A stretch of 64,000 nucleotides of DNA from Rhodopseudomonas palustris (lineage in GTDB: Bacteria; Pseudomonadota; Alphaproteobacteria; Rhizobiales; Xanthobacteraceae), in assembly GCF_003226555.1 (NCBI RefSeq), contig NZ_QKQS01000033.1, positions 96,116-160,115 on the forward strand, given 5' to 3'. The translations under genes were made by a program, and so were the position numbers. Positions 27,550-36,857 of the stretch are shown one piece after another; positions within the stretch are counted from its first letter, which is position 1, and every line of letters begins with the position of its first letter. The notes under the pieces are model-generated. The model was not told the origin of the DNA and made no database searches. It worked only from the letters and a program-made list of their open reading frames with translations.

Positions 27550-27637
27550 GTTTGTCCGGAGCCCTATCCGACAACGAAGAATTAAGGTTAACGCCGCATG
27601 ATCAGCAGCGTGGAAGGGTTCGTCGGGGGAGTGTGCG

Positions 27638-28429
27638 ATGCGTAGAGTTGTGGTGGCCGCGGCGGTCGGCGTGATGGCACAGGCGGCGTACGCGGCGGAC
27701 ATGCCGGACTACGGCCCGCTGCGCGGCGCGCTGGTGGAGACGCCCCGGGTGGTCAACTGGGAGGGCTTCTACGTCGGTGGCCAGGGCGGCTACGGCACCT
27801 CCGACATGAATTTCACGAACTCGACGAGTGACATCGCCTCGAATCTGCTGGCCAACACCGTTGTCGAAAGTCAGATGGCAGTGTCGTCTTGGCCCGTGCT
27901 GGGCAAGACCTCCTCGCACGGTCAAGGATGGGGCGCTTTCGTTGGTTACAATGCCCAATGGGACGACGTCGTGCTGGGCATCGAAGCCAATTACATGCAC
28001 GGCAGTTTCGGTGGCTCCGCGATCGGGTCGATGGGGCGCCAGATCACCTACAACAATGTTAATTACAGCGCGACCTACACCAGCAGTGCCGCGATCAACG
28101 TCAACGATATAGGCTCGGCCCGATTGCGTGCCGGCTACGCATTTGGAAGTTTCCTGCCTTACGCCTTCATCGGTGCCTCGCTCGGACAGGCTGACATCAT
28201 CCGCACCGCGACCATCACCGGCACGCAGGGTGGCAACACGGTGATGCCGTTGTCCGCCACCAAAGTCCAGAATGGGCACTTCATCTACGGATATGCGGGC
28301 GGTCTGGGCATGGACATGATGCTGTATCGCGGCCTGTTTCTGCGCGCCGAGTGGGAGTACCTGAAGTTTTCGGCGCCGGTCGACACCAGCGTCTCCACCG
28401 TGCGCGCCGGCCTTGGGTACAAATTCTGA
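27638..28429 (+). CDS. Outer-membrane beta-barrel protein (Omp25/Omp31-like), copy 2
   Basis: A 263-residue paralogue of the preceding barrel. It has a signal peptide ending AQAAYA, a linker DMPDYGPLRGALVETPRVVNW, the family opening EGFYVGGQGGYGTSDMNF, and barrel strands such as GWGAFVGYNAQWDDVVLGIEANYMHG, ARLRAGYAFGSFLPYAFIGASLGQAD and LFLRAEWEYLKFSAPVDTSVSTVRAGLGYKF, which ends in the aromatic residue typical of outer-membrane proteins. The middle is rich in Ser/Thr/Asn compared with copy 1. It is separately transcribed behind a terminator. The function is structural or pore-like by family. Confidence 0.88.
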   Translation: MRRVVVAAAVGVMAQAAYAADMPDYGPLRGALVETPRVVNWEGFYVGGQGGYGTSDMNFTNSTSDIASNLLANTVVESQMAVSSWPVLGKTSSHGQGWGAFVGYNAQWDDVVLGIEANYMHGSFGGSAIGSMGRQITYNNVNYSATYTSSAAINVNDIGSARLRAGYAFGSFLPYAFIGASLGQADIIRTATITGTQGGNTVMPLSATKVQNGHFIYGYAGGLGMDMMLYRGLFLRAEWEYLKFSAPVDTSVSTVRAGLGYKF

Positions 28430-28480
28430 TCCGGCGATGCTGATGGCCAATCGTCGGCGATCACTGATGATGGCGCACAC

Positions 28481-29092
28481 ATGAAGATCTACGGTGATCT
28501 GAATTCCGGCAATTGCCTGAAGGTGAAGTGGACCTGCGATCGGCTGGGCCTGCCGTATCAGTGGATCGCCGTCGATACGATGAAAGGAGAAAGCCGGACG
28601 CCGGCATTCCTGGCGCTGAACCCAGCCGGGCAGGTACCGGCGGTCGCTTTCGACGGCAGCCGCACGCTGGCGCAATCCAATGCCATCATCCGCTATCTCG
28701 CCCGCGGCAGCGACCTGATCCCTGCCGATCCATGGCTCGCGGCCAAGATGGACGAGTGGCTGTTCTGGGAGCAGTACAGCCACGAACCGTATATCGCGGT
28801 GTGTCGTTTCCAGATGGTCTATCTCGGCAAGCCGGTCAGCGAACTCGATCCGGACAAAGTTCGCCGCGGCCACGCCGCGTTGGCCCGGATGGAGCAGCAT
28901 CTGACGCAGTCCGGCTTTCTCGCCGGCGACCAGCTGTCGCTCGCCGACGTCGCGCTGCTCGCTTACACGCGAATGGCCGAGCAGGGCGGCTTTGCGTTGC
29001 AGGCTTATCCGGCCGTGCGAGGCTGGATCGGCCGTGCCGAAGCAGGGCTCGGCCTGCCTGGCTTCGACCCTGTCACCGCATCGCCCCAATGA
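28481..29092 (+). CDS. Glutathione S-transferase family protein
   Basis: A 203-residue GST. The thioredoxin-like domain begins MKIYGDLNSGNCLKVKWTCDRLGLPYQW with Ser/Asn/Cys at the position of the catalytic residue; NPAGQVPAVAFDG gives the cis-proline and LAQSNAIIRYLARGSDLIP the glutathione contact. The helical domain has the N-cap box LAGDQLSLADVALLAYTR. It differs clearly from the GST at 11 kb. Its TGA overlaps the ATG of the acetyltransferase (ATGA), so the two are translated together. Confidence 0.9.
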   Translation: MKIYGDLNSGNCLKVKWTCDRLGLPYQWIAVDTMKGESRTPAFLALNPAGQVPAVAFDGSRTLAQSNAIIRYLARGSDLIPADPWLAAKMDEWLFWEQYSHEPYIAVCRFQMVYLGKPVSELDPDKVRRGHAALARMEQHLTQSGFLAGDQLSLADVALLAYTRMAEQGGFALQAYPAVRGWIGRAEAGLGLPGFDPVTASPQ

Positions 29093-29559
29093 GCGACGAG
29101 TCCGCCGTCACCATTCGGGCCGCACGCCGGGACGACGTGGTCGCGATCGTGGCGATGCTGGCCGACGATCATCTGGGAGCCGGCCGCGAAAAGCTGGAAG
29201 ACCCGCTACCGGACTCCTACTACGCGGCGTTCGAGGCGCTGCAGCGGACGCCGCACATCCAGATGGTGGTGGCGGAGGATCGGGACGGCCGCGTCGTGGG
29301 CTGTCTGCAGCTCGCGGAGTTGCCCGGTCTCAGCTCCCAGGGCGCTTCGCGGGCGATCATCGAAGACGTGCGCGTCGCCAGCGATTGCCGCAGCCGCGGG
29401 ATCGGCGAACAGTTGGTACGCTGGGCGATCGCACAAGCGCGGGGCCGGCACTGCAAACTTATCGAATTGTTTACTCATCAAAGCCGTGTCGACGCGCAAC
29501 GTTTTTATGTCCGATTGGGCTTCGAGCCGTCGCATGTCGGCATGACGATACGATTCTAA
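29089..29559 (+). CDS. GNAT-family N-acetyltransferase
   Basis: A 156-residue GNAT protein. The acetyl-CoA-binding motif A is VRVASDCRSRGIGEQLVRWAIAQARGR (R-x-x-G-x-G pattern as SRGIGE), preceded by the strand ASRAIIEDVRV and followed by QSRVDAQRFYVRLGFEPSHVGM, the usual C-terminal strand-helix. It transfers an acetyl group from acetyl-CoA to an amine; the acceptor is unknown. The start is set by the ATGA overlap with the GST gene. It ends 177 bases before the PAS gene. Confidence 0.9.
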   Translation: MSDESAVTIRAARRDDVVAIVAMLADDHLGAGREKLEDPLPDSYYAAFEALQRTPHIQMVVAEDRDGRVVGCLQLAELPGLSSQGASRAIIEDVRVASDCRSRGIGEQLVRWAIAQARGRHCKLIELFTHQSRVDAQRFYVRLGFEPSHVGMTIRF

Positions 29560-29689
29560 TTCGATAAATCCCTTCGGTTGTCGTGGCCCAGTATTGCTAC
29601 TTGGTGGCAGTTTAACGTCGAGGTAATAGGGTCAGTAAGATTCTGTGCGCTATAGGAGGCGCGGCTTCTCGGGAAGGGAGGCTGCTGCC

Positions 29690-29716
29690 CCGACAACTGT
29701 CAACTTAGCTTGTCGG
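29690..29716. promoter_or_regulatory. Inverted repeat upstream of the PAS sensor gene
   Basis: Arms ccgacaa and ttgtcgg lie 13 bases apart, 20 bases before the PAS gene start. This could be an operator or a leader hairpin; no regulator is identified. Confidence 0.35.
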
Positions 29717-29736
29717 AAATTAGGAGTGCACGATCG

Positions 29737-30261
29737 ATGACTCGGCCGCAGGTGAAGCCTACGGGCATCGAATGCCCGTTCGACGAAGATGAACTGATCG
29801 TCTCCAAGACCGATTTGAAAGGGCATATTACATACGCCAACGACGTATTTGTCCGGCTTGCGAAGTATCCTCGGTCGGACGTGATCGGCGCGCCGCATTC
29901 GCTGGTGCGCCATCCGGACATGCCGCGCTCGATCTTCAAGCTGCTGTGGGACACGATCCAGGCGAAGAAAGAGATCTTTGCCTATGTGGTGAATATGGCG
30001 CGCGATGGTGATCACTACTGGGTGTTCGCGCACGTCACTCCGACGCTGGACGCCCAGCGCAACGTCACAGGGTTCCATTCCAATCGACGCAAGCCGGATC
30101 GCGATCAGATCACCCAGATCGAGGCGCTGTATCGCCAATTGCGCGACGAAGAAACCAAGCATCGCAACGCCAAGGACGGCATGATGGCCGGATATGGAAT
30201 GCTGATGAACATGCTCAAGGATCGGGGTGTCGAGTATGATGAGTTCATCTTCTCTGTCTAA
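29737..30261 (+). CDS. Aer-type PAS sensor protein, soluble
   Basis: A 174-residue protein made of one PAS domain and a C-terminal helix. The PAS domain is of the aerotaxis-receptor kind: [40 protein letters not shown], then [36 protein letters not shown]. In E. coli Aer the matching segments build the FAD pocket, so redox or oxygen sensing is likely. It has no membrane segment and no receptor signalling domain. The gene overlaps the next, a membrane chemoreceptor, by 26 bases; together they resemble Aer split in two. The ATG has TAGGAG about 10 bases upstream. Confidence 0.88.
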   Translation: MTRPQVKPTGIECPFDEDELIVSKTDLKGHITYANDVFVRLAKYPRSDVIGAPHSLVRHPDMPRSIFKLLWDTIQAKKEIFAYVVNMARDGDHYWVFAHVTPTLDAQRNVTGFHSNRRKPDRDQITQIEALYRQLRDEETKHRNAKDGMMAGYGMLMNMLKDRGVEYDEFIFSV

Positions 30262-31540
30262 GGCGATCGTCGCTGTCGTTGCCGCCGCGGTGGTGATGGT
30301 GGGGCTGAGTGCCGTCGGAATGGTGGTCGGCTCGCTCGGCTATATCGTCGAACTGGCCGCAATCGGAATCGCCCTGATGCTGATTGGCTACGCTGTCTGG
30401 CTGCTGCGAGGCACTTCGGCGGCGCTCAAAGAGATCGCTGCCGTCTGCGTCGAAGCCGCGCACGGCAATCTCGAGGCCCGCGTGCAGGGCCGCCGCGACG
30501 GCGGTGAGATCGGCCGGGCTCAGGCCGAGGTCAACAACATGCTCGACATCGTCGACGCCTTCGTTCGCGAGTCGTCCGCCTCGATGGAGTATGTCAGCCA
30601 CGGTAAGACCTTTCGTAAGGTGCTGACCCGCGGTCTGCCCGGCTCGTTCAAGAACGCCTCGGTGGTGATCAATACGGCCTCCGACTCGATGGACCGCCGG
30701 GTGCGCGAGGTGGCGAAAGAAGCGCAATGCTTCGCGGCGGGCATGGACGACGTTGCCGGGCTGCTGACCACGGCGTCCACCGGGCTGAAATCCGATGCCG
30801 GGGCGATGGCCGAAGCGGCAGAGGAAACCAGCCGCCAATCGGTCAGCGTCGCGTCCGGCGCCGAGCAGGCCTCGGCCAACGTGCAGACCGTGGCCAGCGC
30901 AGCCGAGCAACTCACGGCCTCGATCTCCGAGATTTCGCGGCAGATCCAGCATTCCACCACCAGCACGCATCAGGCAGTGGAAGAGGCGGCGCAGACCACT
31001 GAGAAGATCAGGCACCTGGCCGATGCGGCGCAGCGGATCGGCGATGTCGTCAAGCTGATCAACGCGGTGGCGGCGCAGACCAATCTGCTTGCGCTCAATG
31101 CCACGATCGAGGCAGCGCGCGCCGGCGAGTCCGGCCGCGGCTTCGCGGTGGTTGCGGCCGAAGTGAAGGCGCTCGCCAGCCAGACCGCCAAGGCCACCGA
31201 GGAAATCACCGCGCGGATCGGCGAGATGCAGTCGATCACCGAGGAGTCGGTCGGAGCGGTCGAAGCGATCAGCAAGCGGATCAGCGAGATCAACGAGGTG
31301 TCCACCACCATCGCGTCCGCGGTCGAGGAGCAGGGCGCCGCCACGCGGGAGATCGCCAGCAACGTGCAGCAGGCTTCGTCCGGCACCGCGCTGGTGACGT
31401 CGAACGTCGTTGGTATCAGCCACGCCGCCGACGACACCGGCAAGATCGCGATGCGCGTCAACGGGGTGTCCAGCGAGATCGCCGGCCAGGTCGACAAGCT
31501 GCGCGCTCAGGTGCAGAGTTTCGTCGCCAAGGTCGCCTGA
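30236..31540 (+). CDS. Methyl-accepting chemotaxis protein without periplasmic domain (partner of PAS protein)
   Basis: A 434-residue chemoreceptor. Two closely spaced hydrophobic helices (about residues 9-33 and 36-58) leave no periplasmic sensor. A HAMP-like segment follows ([40 protein letters not shown]). The cytoplasmic signalling hairpin has the conserved tip [30 protein letters not shown], which contacts CheA/CheW. No C-terminal CheR-binding pentapeptide is present (ends FVAKVA). The start (ATGATG at 30236/30239) lies inside the PAS gene, implying coupled translation and a shared aerotaxis function. A GC-rich hairpin terminator follows. Confidence 0.9.
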   Translation: MMSSSSLSKAIVAVVAAAVVMVGLSAVGMVVGSLGYIVELAAIGIALMLIGYAVWLLRGTSAALKEIAAVCVEAAHGNLEARVQGRRDGGEIGRAQAEVNNMLDIVDAFVRESSASMEYVSHGKTFRKVLTRGLPGSFKNASVVINTASDSMDRRVREVAKEAQCFAAGMDDVAGLLTTASTGLKSDAGAMAEAAEETSRQSVSVASGAEQASANVQTVASAAEQLTASISEISRQIQHSTTSTHQAVEEAAQTTEKIRHLADAAQRIGDVVKLINAVAAQTNLLALNATIEAARAGESGRGFAVVAAEVKALASQTAKATEEITARIGEMQSITEESVGAVEAISKRISEINEVSTTIASAVEEQGAATREIASNVQQASSGTALVTSNVVGISHAADDTGKIAMRVNGVSSEIAGQVDKLRAQVQSFVAKVA

Positions 31541-31566
31541 GCCGGACCGCGAGCCGAACGACAGAT

Positions 31567-31607
31567 CCCAAGCGCCGCCGGCGGCAACGTCGGCGGCGTG
31601 GGTTTGT
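31567..31607 (+). terminator. Terminator after the PAS-chemoreceptor pair
   Basis: Stem ccca..cgccgccg against cggcggcgtggg with a two-base bulge, followed by a short T-rich stretch. Confidence 0.7.
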
Positions 31608-31721
31608 CCCCCGCCGTCATCGCGGCGTCGTGATCGGGGAGGGGGGCGCGGCGGCGGCGAAAGTCGTAGCTGTCCGTGATCTTCCGGATGGCGAACTTCC
31701 TTGACATTCGAAGCCAAAGGA

Positions 31722-31781
31722 CTATCCCCAGCGGCGGGAAACCTCTCCCCACCGAGAGGCAGCTATCTGGAAGGATAGACT
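31722..31781 (+). promoter_or_regulatory. serC-type leader RNA (candidate cis-regulatory motif)
   Basis: The 60 bases before serC can fold as an outer stem CTATCC (31722-31727) with GGATAG (31773-31778) enclosing a hairpin CCTCT (31742-31746)/AGAGG (31755-31759). The outer 3' strand is part of the ribosome-binding region GGAAGGATAG, so folding would hide it. A conserved 'serC' RNA motif has been described in front of serC-serA operons in alphaproteobacteria. That this is the same motif is inference from position and fold. Confidence 0.6.
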
Positions 31782-32954
31782 ATGACTGTAGCGAAGCCCG
31801 CTTCGCGGCCGAACGCGCCGCAATTCTCCTCCGGCCCCTGCGCCAAGCGCCCCGGCTGGACCCCCGAAAATCTCAAGGACGCCCCGCTCGGCCGCTCGCA
31901 TCGCGCGAAGGTCGGCAAGGCCAAGCTCAAGCTCGCGATCGATCTGACCCGCGACGTGCTCGAGGTCCCCGCCGACTACAAGATCGGCATCGTTCCGGCG
32001 TCCGACACCGGCGCCGTCGAGATGGCGCTGTGGTCGCTGCTCGGGCCGCGCCCGGTGACCACGCTGGCCTGGGAATCGTTCGGCGACGGCTGGGTCGGCG
32101 ATGTCACCAAGGAGCTGAAGCTCCCCAACGTCACCAAGCTCAAAGCTGGTTACGGGGAAATTCCCGACCTCTCCAAGGTCGATTGCAACACCGACGTCGT
32201 CTTCACCTGGAACGGCACCACCTCGGGCGTCCGCGTTCCGAACGCCGACTGGATCAAGGCCGACCGTGAAGGCCTGACCATCTGCGACGCTACCTCGGCC
32301 GCCTTCGCGCAGCCGCTCGACTGGGCCAAGCTCGATGTCGTCACCTTCTCCTGGCAGAAGGCGCTCGGCGGCGAAGCCGCGCATGGCATGCTGATCCTCA
32401 GCCCGCGCGCCGTTGCCCGGCTCGAGAGCTACACCCCGACTTGGCCGATGCCGAAGATCTTCCGCCTCACCAAGGGCGGCAAGCTGATCGAGGGCATCTT
32501 CCAGGGCGAAACCATCAACACCCCGTCGATGCTGTGCGTCGAGGACTATCTCGACGCCCTCAACTGGGCGAAGTCGGTCGGCGGCCTCAAGGGCCTGATC
32601 GCCCGCGCCGACGCCAACACCAAGGTGATCACCGACTGGGCGGCCAAGACCCCCTGGGTCGACTTCCTCGCCAAGGATCCGGCGATCCGCTCCAACACCT
32701 CGGTCTGTCTCAAGGTGGTGGATCCCGCCATCGCCGCACTGCCCGCCGACGCTCAAGCCGACTTCGCCAAGAAGTTGGTTGCGGTGGTCGAGAAGGAAGG
32801 CGCCGGTTACGATCTCGGTGCTTATCGCGACGCCCCTCCCGGCCTGCGGATCTGGTGCGGCGCCACGGTGGAAGCCGCCGACGTCGCCGCGCTGACGCAG
32901 TGGCTGGACTACGCGTTCGAGACCACCAAGGCCGGCCTCGCGCAAGCCGCCTGA
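31782..32954 (+). CDS. serC: Phosphoserine aminotransferase
   Basis: A 390-residue class-V PLP enzyme of the alphaproteobacterial SerC subgroup. It converts 3-phosphohydroxypyruvate and glutamate to O-phosphoserine, the second step of serine synthesis. Motifs include [17 protein letters not shown] at the N-terminus, [42 protein letters not shown], and [25 protein letters not shown] with the PLP lysine. The leader carries a foldable RNA that may control translation. serA follows after a 201-base gap filled by a family D repeat. Confidence 0.95.
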   Translation: MTVAKPASRPNAPQFSSGPCAKRPGWTPENLKDAPLGRSHRAKVGKAKLKLAIDLTRDVLEVPADYKIGIVPASDTGAVEMALWSLLGPRPVTTLAWESFGDGWVGDVTKELKLPNVTKLKAGYGEIPDLSKVDCNTDVVFTWNGTTSGVRVPNADWIKADREGLTICDATSAAFAQPLDWAKLDVVTFSWQKALGGEAAHGMLILSPRAVARLESYTPTWPMPKIFRLTKGGKLIEGIFQGETINTPSMLCVEDYLDALNWAKSVGGLKGLIARADANTKVITDWAAKTPWVDFLAKDPAIRSNTSVCLKVVDPAIAALPADAQADFAKKLVAVVEKEGAGYDLGAYRDAPPGLRIWCGATVEAADVAALTQWLDYAFETTKAGLAQAA

Positions 32955-32960
32955 GCCTTT

Positions 32961-33098
32961 TCACCTCTCCCCGCTTGCGGGGAGAGGTCGACCCGGCGGA
33001 GCGCAGCGTAGCTGGGTCGGGTGAGGGGGCGCTTCCGCACATCGCGGATTCAGCAGCCCCTCACCCAACCCTCTCCCCGCAAGAGCGGGGCGAGGGAG
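32961..33098. repeat. Dispersed palindromic repeat, family D (between serC and serA)
   Basis: The left part cctctccccgc-ttgc-ggggagagg forms a tight hairpin. The right part ccctctccccgcaagagcggggcgaggg forms another, and gggtcgggtgaggggg pairs with cccctcaccca between them. It looks like the 'CTCTCCCCGC' element common in this group. Confidence 0.8.
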
Positions 33099-33155
33099 CG
33101 CGCCGCGACTCGTTGGACTGCTTCCCCTATTCAAGATTCATCAGGATCACATCCC

Positions 33156-34745
33156 ATGACCGCTCCCAAAGTCCTCATTTCCGACGCGCTGTCGGAAGCC
33201 GCCGTGCAGATCTTCAAGGATCGTGGCATCGACGTCGATTTCCAGCCGAACCTCGGCAAGGACAAAGACAAGCTCGCCGAAATCATCGGCAATTACGACG
33301 GACTCGCGATTCGCTCCGCCACCAAGGCGACCGCGAAGATCCTGGAGAAGGCCAACCGGCTCAAGGTGATCGGCCGCGCCGGCATCGGCGTCGACAACGT
33401 CGAGATTCCCGCGGCGACCGCCAAGGGCATCATCGTGATGAACACCCCGTTCGGCAATTCGATCACCACCGCCGAGCACGCCATCACCATGATGCTGTCG
33501 CTGGCCCGTGAGATTCCGGCCGCCGACGCCTCGACCCAGGCCGGCAAGTGGGAAAAGAACCGCTTCATGGGCGTCGAAATCACCGCCAAGACCCTCGGCG
33601 TGATCGGCTGCGGCAACATCGGTTCGATCGTCGCCGACCGCGCCCTCGGCCTGAAGATGAAAGTGATCGCGTTCGATCCGTTCCTGTCGCCGGAGCGCGC
33701 CAAGGATCTCGGTGTCGAGAAGGTCGAGCTCGAAGACGTCTTCAAGCGCGCCGACTTCATCACCCTGCACACCCCGCTCACCGACAAGACCCGGAACATC
33801 ATCGACGCGGCTGCGATCGCCAAGATGAAGAAGGGCGTCCGCATCATCAATTGCGCCCGCGGCGGTCTGGTCGACGAGAACGCGCTCGCTGAAGCGCTGA
33901 AGTCCGGCCAGGTTGCCGGTGCGGCGTTCGACGTGTTCTCGGAAGAGCCGGCCACCAAGAACGTGCTGTTCGGCCTGCCGAACGTGATCTGCACCCCGCA
34001 TCTCGGCGCCTCGACCACTGAAGCGCAGGAGAACGTCGCGCTGCAGGTCGCCGAGCAGATGAGCGACTATCTGCTGACCGGCGCGATCACCAACGCGATC
34101 AACTTCCCGTCGATCACCGCCGAAGAAGCGCCGAAGCTGAAGCCGTTCATCGAGCTGGCCGAAAAGCTCGGCTCGTTCGCCGGCCAGCTCACCGAGACCG
34201 GCATCACCAAGGTCACCATCACCTATGAGGGTGAGGTCGCCGAGATGAAGATCAAGGCGCTGACCTCGGCGGTGTTGAGCGGCCTGCTGCGCCCGATGCT
34301 GGGCGACATCAACGTGGTTTCGGCGCCGGTGATCGCCAAGGAGCGCGGCATGGTGGTGGACGAAGTCGTCCGCGCCGCCGAGAGCGACTACGAGAGCCTG
34401 ATCACCCTGACGGTGACCACCGAGAAGCAGGAGCGTTCGGTGTCCGGCACGGTCTATGCCGACGGCAAGCCGCGCCTGGTCGACATCAAGGGCATCCGCG
34501 TCGACGCCGAGTTCGGCGCCTCGATGATCTACGTCACCAACGAGGACAAGCCGGGCTTCATCGGCAAGTTCGCCAGCCTGCTCGGCGACGCCAAGGTCAA
34601 CATCGCGACCTTCAACCTCGGCCGTCACAGTGAAGGCGGCGACGCCATCGCCCTGGTGACGATCGACGGTCCGGCCCCGGCCGATGTCCTGGAGAAGGTC
34701 CAGGCGCTGCCGCAGGTCAAGCAGGTCAAGCCGCTGACCTTCTGA
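33156..34745 (+). CDS. serA: D-3-phosphoglycerate dehydrogenase
   Basis: A 529-residue enzyme that oxidises 3-phosphoglycerate with NAD+ as the first step of serine synthesis. It starts MTAPKVLISDALSEAAVQIF. The NAD fold is GVIGCGNIGSIVADRA; the catalytic arginine lies in INCARGGLVDENAL and the catalytic histidine in CTPHLGASTTEAQEN. The length indicates the long form with an intervening domain and a C-terminal ACT domain (VTNEDKPGFIGKFASLLGDAKVNIATFNLGR), which usually senses serine. The start has only a weak AGGA site, consistent with expression linked to serC. A perfect 12-bp terminator follows. Confidence 0.96.
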   Translation: MTAPKVLISDALSEAAVQIFKDRGIDVDFQPNLGKDKDKLAEIIGNYDGLAIRSATKATAKILEKANRLKVIGRAGIGVDNVEIPAATAKGIIVMNTPFGNSITTAEHAITMMLSLAREIPAADASTQAGKWEKNRFMGVEITAKTLGVIGCGNIGSIVADRALGLKMKVIAFDPFLSPERAKDLGVEKVELEDVFKRADFITLHTPLTDKTRNIIDAAAIAKMKKGVRIINCARGGLVDENALAEALKSGQVAGAAFDVFSEEPATKNVLFGLPNVICTPHLGASTTEAQENVALQVAEQMSDYLLTGAITNAINFPSITAEEAPKLKPFIELAEKLGSFAGQLTETGITKVTITYEGEVAEMKIKALTSAVLSGLLRPMLGDINVVSAPVIAKERGMVVDEVVRAAESDYESLITLTVTTEKQERSVSGTVYADGKPRLVDIKGIRVDAEFGASMIYVTNEDKPGFIGKFASLLGDAKVNIATFNLGRHSEGGDAIALVTIDGPAPADVLEKVQALPQVKQVKPLTF

Positions 34746-34817
34746 TCTCCGAGAGTCGCGCCAGCTCACTGGCGCGATCACCCGGCGGCGACCTGCGGTC
34801 CCGGTTAACACTTGATG

Positions 34818-34850
34818 AATCCCTCCCCCTTGGGGGAGGGATTTGCTTTT
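34818..34850 (+). terminator. Rho-independent terminator after serA
   Basis: A 12-bp perfect inverted repeat (aatccctccccc/gggggagggatt) with a very short loop and a T-rich tail. Confidence 0.85.
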
Positions 34851-34979
34851 GTGGCGCCCGCCCGCAAGTACGCAATTTGTGGCATTGCGTGCGCTGCAGT
34901 AACCGTCCGGGAACACTTTCCACGTAGTTGTACGAGCGCATTGTTCTCGCATGCGGTGTCGTACCTCGGGGAGAGTTTC

Positions 34980-36665
34980 GTGAAGTTCAGCAATCTTCGT
35001 ATCGCCCCCAAGCTGGGCCTGCTGGTTGCAGGCACCATGATTGGCTTGTGCTTGGCTGGAATCTTCGCCGGCGTGATGATGCAGCGGGAGATGCTCCGCG
35101 CGCGCTTCGATCAGGCCAAGGCGATCACCGAGATGGGTCGCAATCTGGCGGTCGGTCTGCAGAAGAAGGTCGAGGCCGGCGAGCTCACCAAGGAGCAGGC
35201 GATCGCGCAGTTTGGCAGCGATGCGGCGATGCTGACCTACGACAACGGCCAGGGCTATCTGTTCGCCTACACCATGGATGGCCTCACCATCGCCACCCCG
35301 GACAAAAAAGCGGTCGGTACCAACCGGATGAACGTGGCGACCGGCGATCGCTATCTGGTGCGCGAGCTGCGCGACGGCGTCGCCGCCAACGGCGACGTCA
35401 CCCTGTTCTACGATTTCCGCCGCCCCGGCACCGACGAGAACATCCGCAAGATGTCCTACGGTCTGGCAATTCCCGGCTGGAACATGTTCGTCGGCACCGG
35501 CGCCTATCTCGACGACGTCGATGCCAAGCTGCGGCCGATCTTCTGGACGCTGGGCGGCACGATCTTCGCCATCGCGCTGATCGCTGGCTTGTTTGCGGTA
35601 CTGATCGCCCGCGGCATCACCCGTCCGCTCGGCCGACTCGGGACGCGGATGGCTTCGCTCGCCGACGGCGAACTGGAGCAACCGATCCCCGGCACCGACC
35701 GCGGCGACGAGGTCGGCGAGATGGCCAAGACCGTGCAGGTGTTCAAGGACAACGCGCTGCGCATCCGCGATCTCGAGCGCGCCGAGGAAGCCGCCAAGGA
35801 ACGCGCCGCGGCCGAGCGGCGCAGCGCAATGGAGCGGCTCGCCGACGAATTCGAACACAGCGTCAACGGCGTGGTGCAGTCGGTGACGTCTGCGACCTCC
35901 GGCATGCAGCAGACCGCGCAGTCGATGACCGCGACCGCGACCGATGCCAGCGCCCGCGCCGCGACGGTGTCGTCGGCCTCGGCCAGCGCCTCCAACAATG
36001 TCGGCACGGTCGCCTCCGCAGCCGAAGAGCTGTCGGCGTCGGTCACCGAGATCTCGCGTCAGGTCGAGCAGTCGCGCGAGATCGCCAGCAAGGCGGTCGA
36101 CGACGCGGCGCAAACCAACGAGACCGTCAAGCTGCTCTCCACCGGCGCCGAGAAGATCGGCGAGGTGGTGCAGCTGATCCACTCGATCGCGTCGCAGACC
36201 AATCTTCTGGCGCTCAACGCCACCATCGAGGCGGCGCGGGCCGGCGAGTCCGGTCGCGGCTTTGCGGTCGTCGCCAGCGAAGTGAAGGCGCTCGCCAGCC
36301 AGACCGCCAAGGCCACCGAGGAAATCTCCGCCCAGGTGGCGGCGATGCAGTCCTCGACCACCAACGCGGTGCAGTCGATCGGCGGCATCACCGCGACCAT
36401 CGCCAAGATGAGCGAGATCACCATGGCGATCTCGACCGCGGTGGAGCAGCAAGGCGCCGCGACCCGCGAGATCGCCCGCAACATCCAGTCGGTCGCGGCC
36501 GGATCGAACGAGATCAGTATGCATATCGGCGGCGTCACCGAAGCGGCGACCGCGACCGGCTCGGCCGCAGACCAGGTGCTCGCCAACGCCCGCGAACTCG
36601 ACGCGCAGTCCGGCGAATTGCGGCGGGCGGTCGACGACTTCCTCGGCAAGGTCCGCGCCGCCTGA
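34980..36665 (+). CDS. Methyl-accepting chemotaxis protein with single Cache domain (tandem copy 1)
   Basis: A 561-residue chemoreceptor. Transmembrane helix 1 spans residues 11-33. The periplasmic part (34-185) is an sCache domain with [41 protein letters not shown] and [21 protein letters not shown], a type that binds small organic acids in several receptors. Helix 2 spans 187-209, then a HAMP domain and the signalling hairpin with tip [23 protein letters not shown]. The end is KVRAA. A GTG start at 34980 has GGGGAGAG upstream. The next gene is a close paralogue of identical length. Confidence 0.92.
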   Translation: MKFSNLRIAPKLGLLVAGTMIGLCLAGIFAGVMMQREMLRARFDQAKAITEMGRNLAVGLQKKVEAGELTKEQAIAQFGSDAAMLTYDNGQGYLFAYTMDGLTIATPDKKAVGTNRMNVATGDRYLVRELRDGVAANGDVTLFYDFRRPGTDENIRKMSYGLAIPGWNMFVGTGAYLDDVDAKLRPIFWTLGGTIFAIALIAGLFAVLIARGITRPLGRLGTRMASLADGELEQPIPGTDRGDEVGEMAKTVQVFKDNALRIRDLERAEEAAKERAAAERRSAMERLADEFEHSVNGVVQSVTSATSGMQQTAQSMTATATDASARAATVSSASASASNNVGTVASAAEELSASVTEISRQVEQSREIASKAVDDAAQTNETVKLLSTGAEKIGEVVQLIHSIASQTNLLALNATIEAARAGESGRGFAVVASEVKALASQTAKATEEISAQVAAMQSSTTNAVQSIGGITATIAKMSEITMAISTAVEQQGAATREIARNIQSVAAGSNEISMHIGGVTEAATATGSAADQVLANARELDAQSGELRRAVDDFLGKVRAA

Positions 36666-36698
36666 CCACCGGCAGTTTCGGCTCTCGCTAATCACTTC

Positions 36699-36740
36699 GC
36701 CCCGGGCAGACTTGACGGTCTGCCCGGGGCTTCGCGTTTC
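36699..36740 (+). terminator. Rho-independent terminator between the two tandem chemoreceptor genes
   Basis: A 13-bp perfect stem (gccccgggcagac/gtctgcccggggc) with a six-base loop, followed by ttcgcgttt. The two receptors are therefore transcribed separately. Confidence 0.85.
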
Positions 36741-36857
36741 GACGGGCGGTCAGGAGCCACCCTCGGGTTCCTACGTGGAACTCTTTAAACCGATTGGACA
36801 CTGTAAAGCCGCTAACGCTTCTCGCAGCTGGTTTCAGATGCGCAGGAGTCCCACGCA

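Noticed and set aside
33147..36695. A 1182-codon open frame on the minus strand across serA and a chemoreceptor gene
   Set aside because: It is the shadow of two clear plus-strand genes in a high-GC genome. Its translation is Arg/Asp/His-rich with no domain, and it spans a terminator and a start region.
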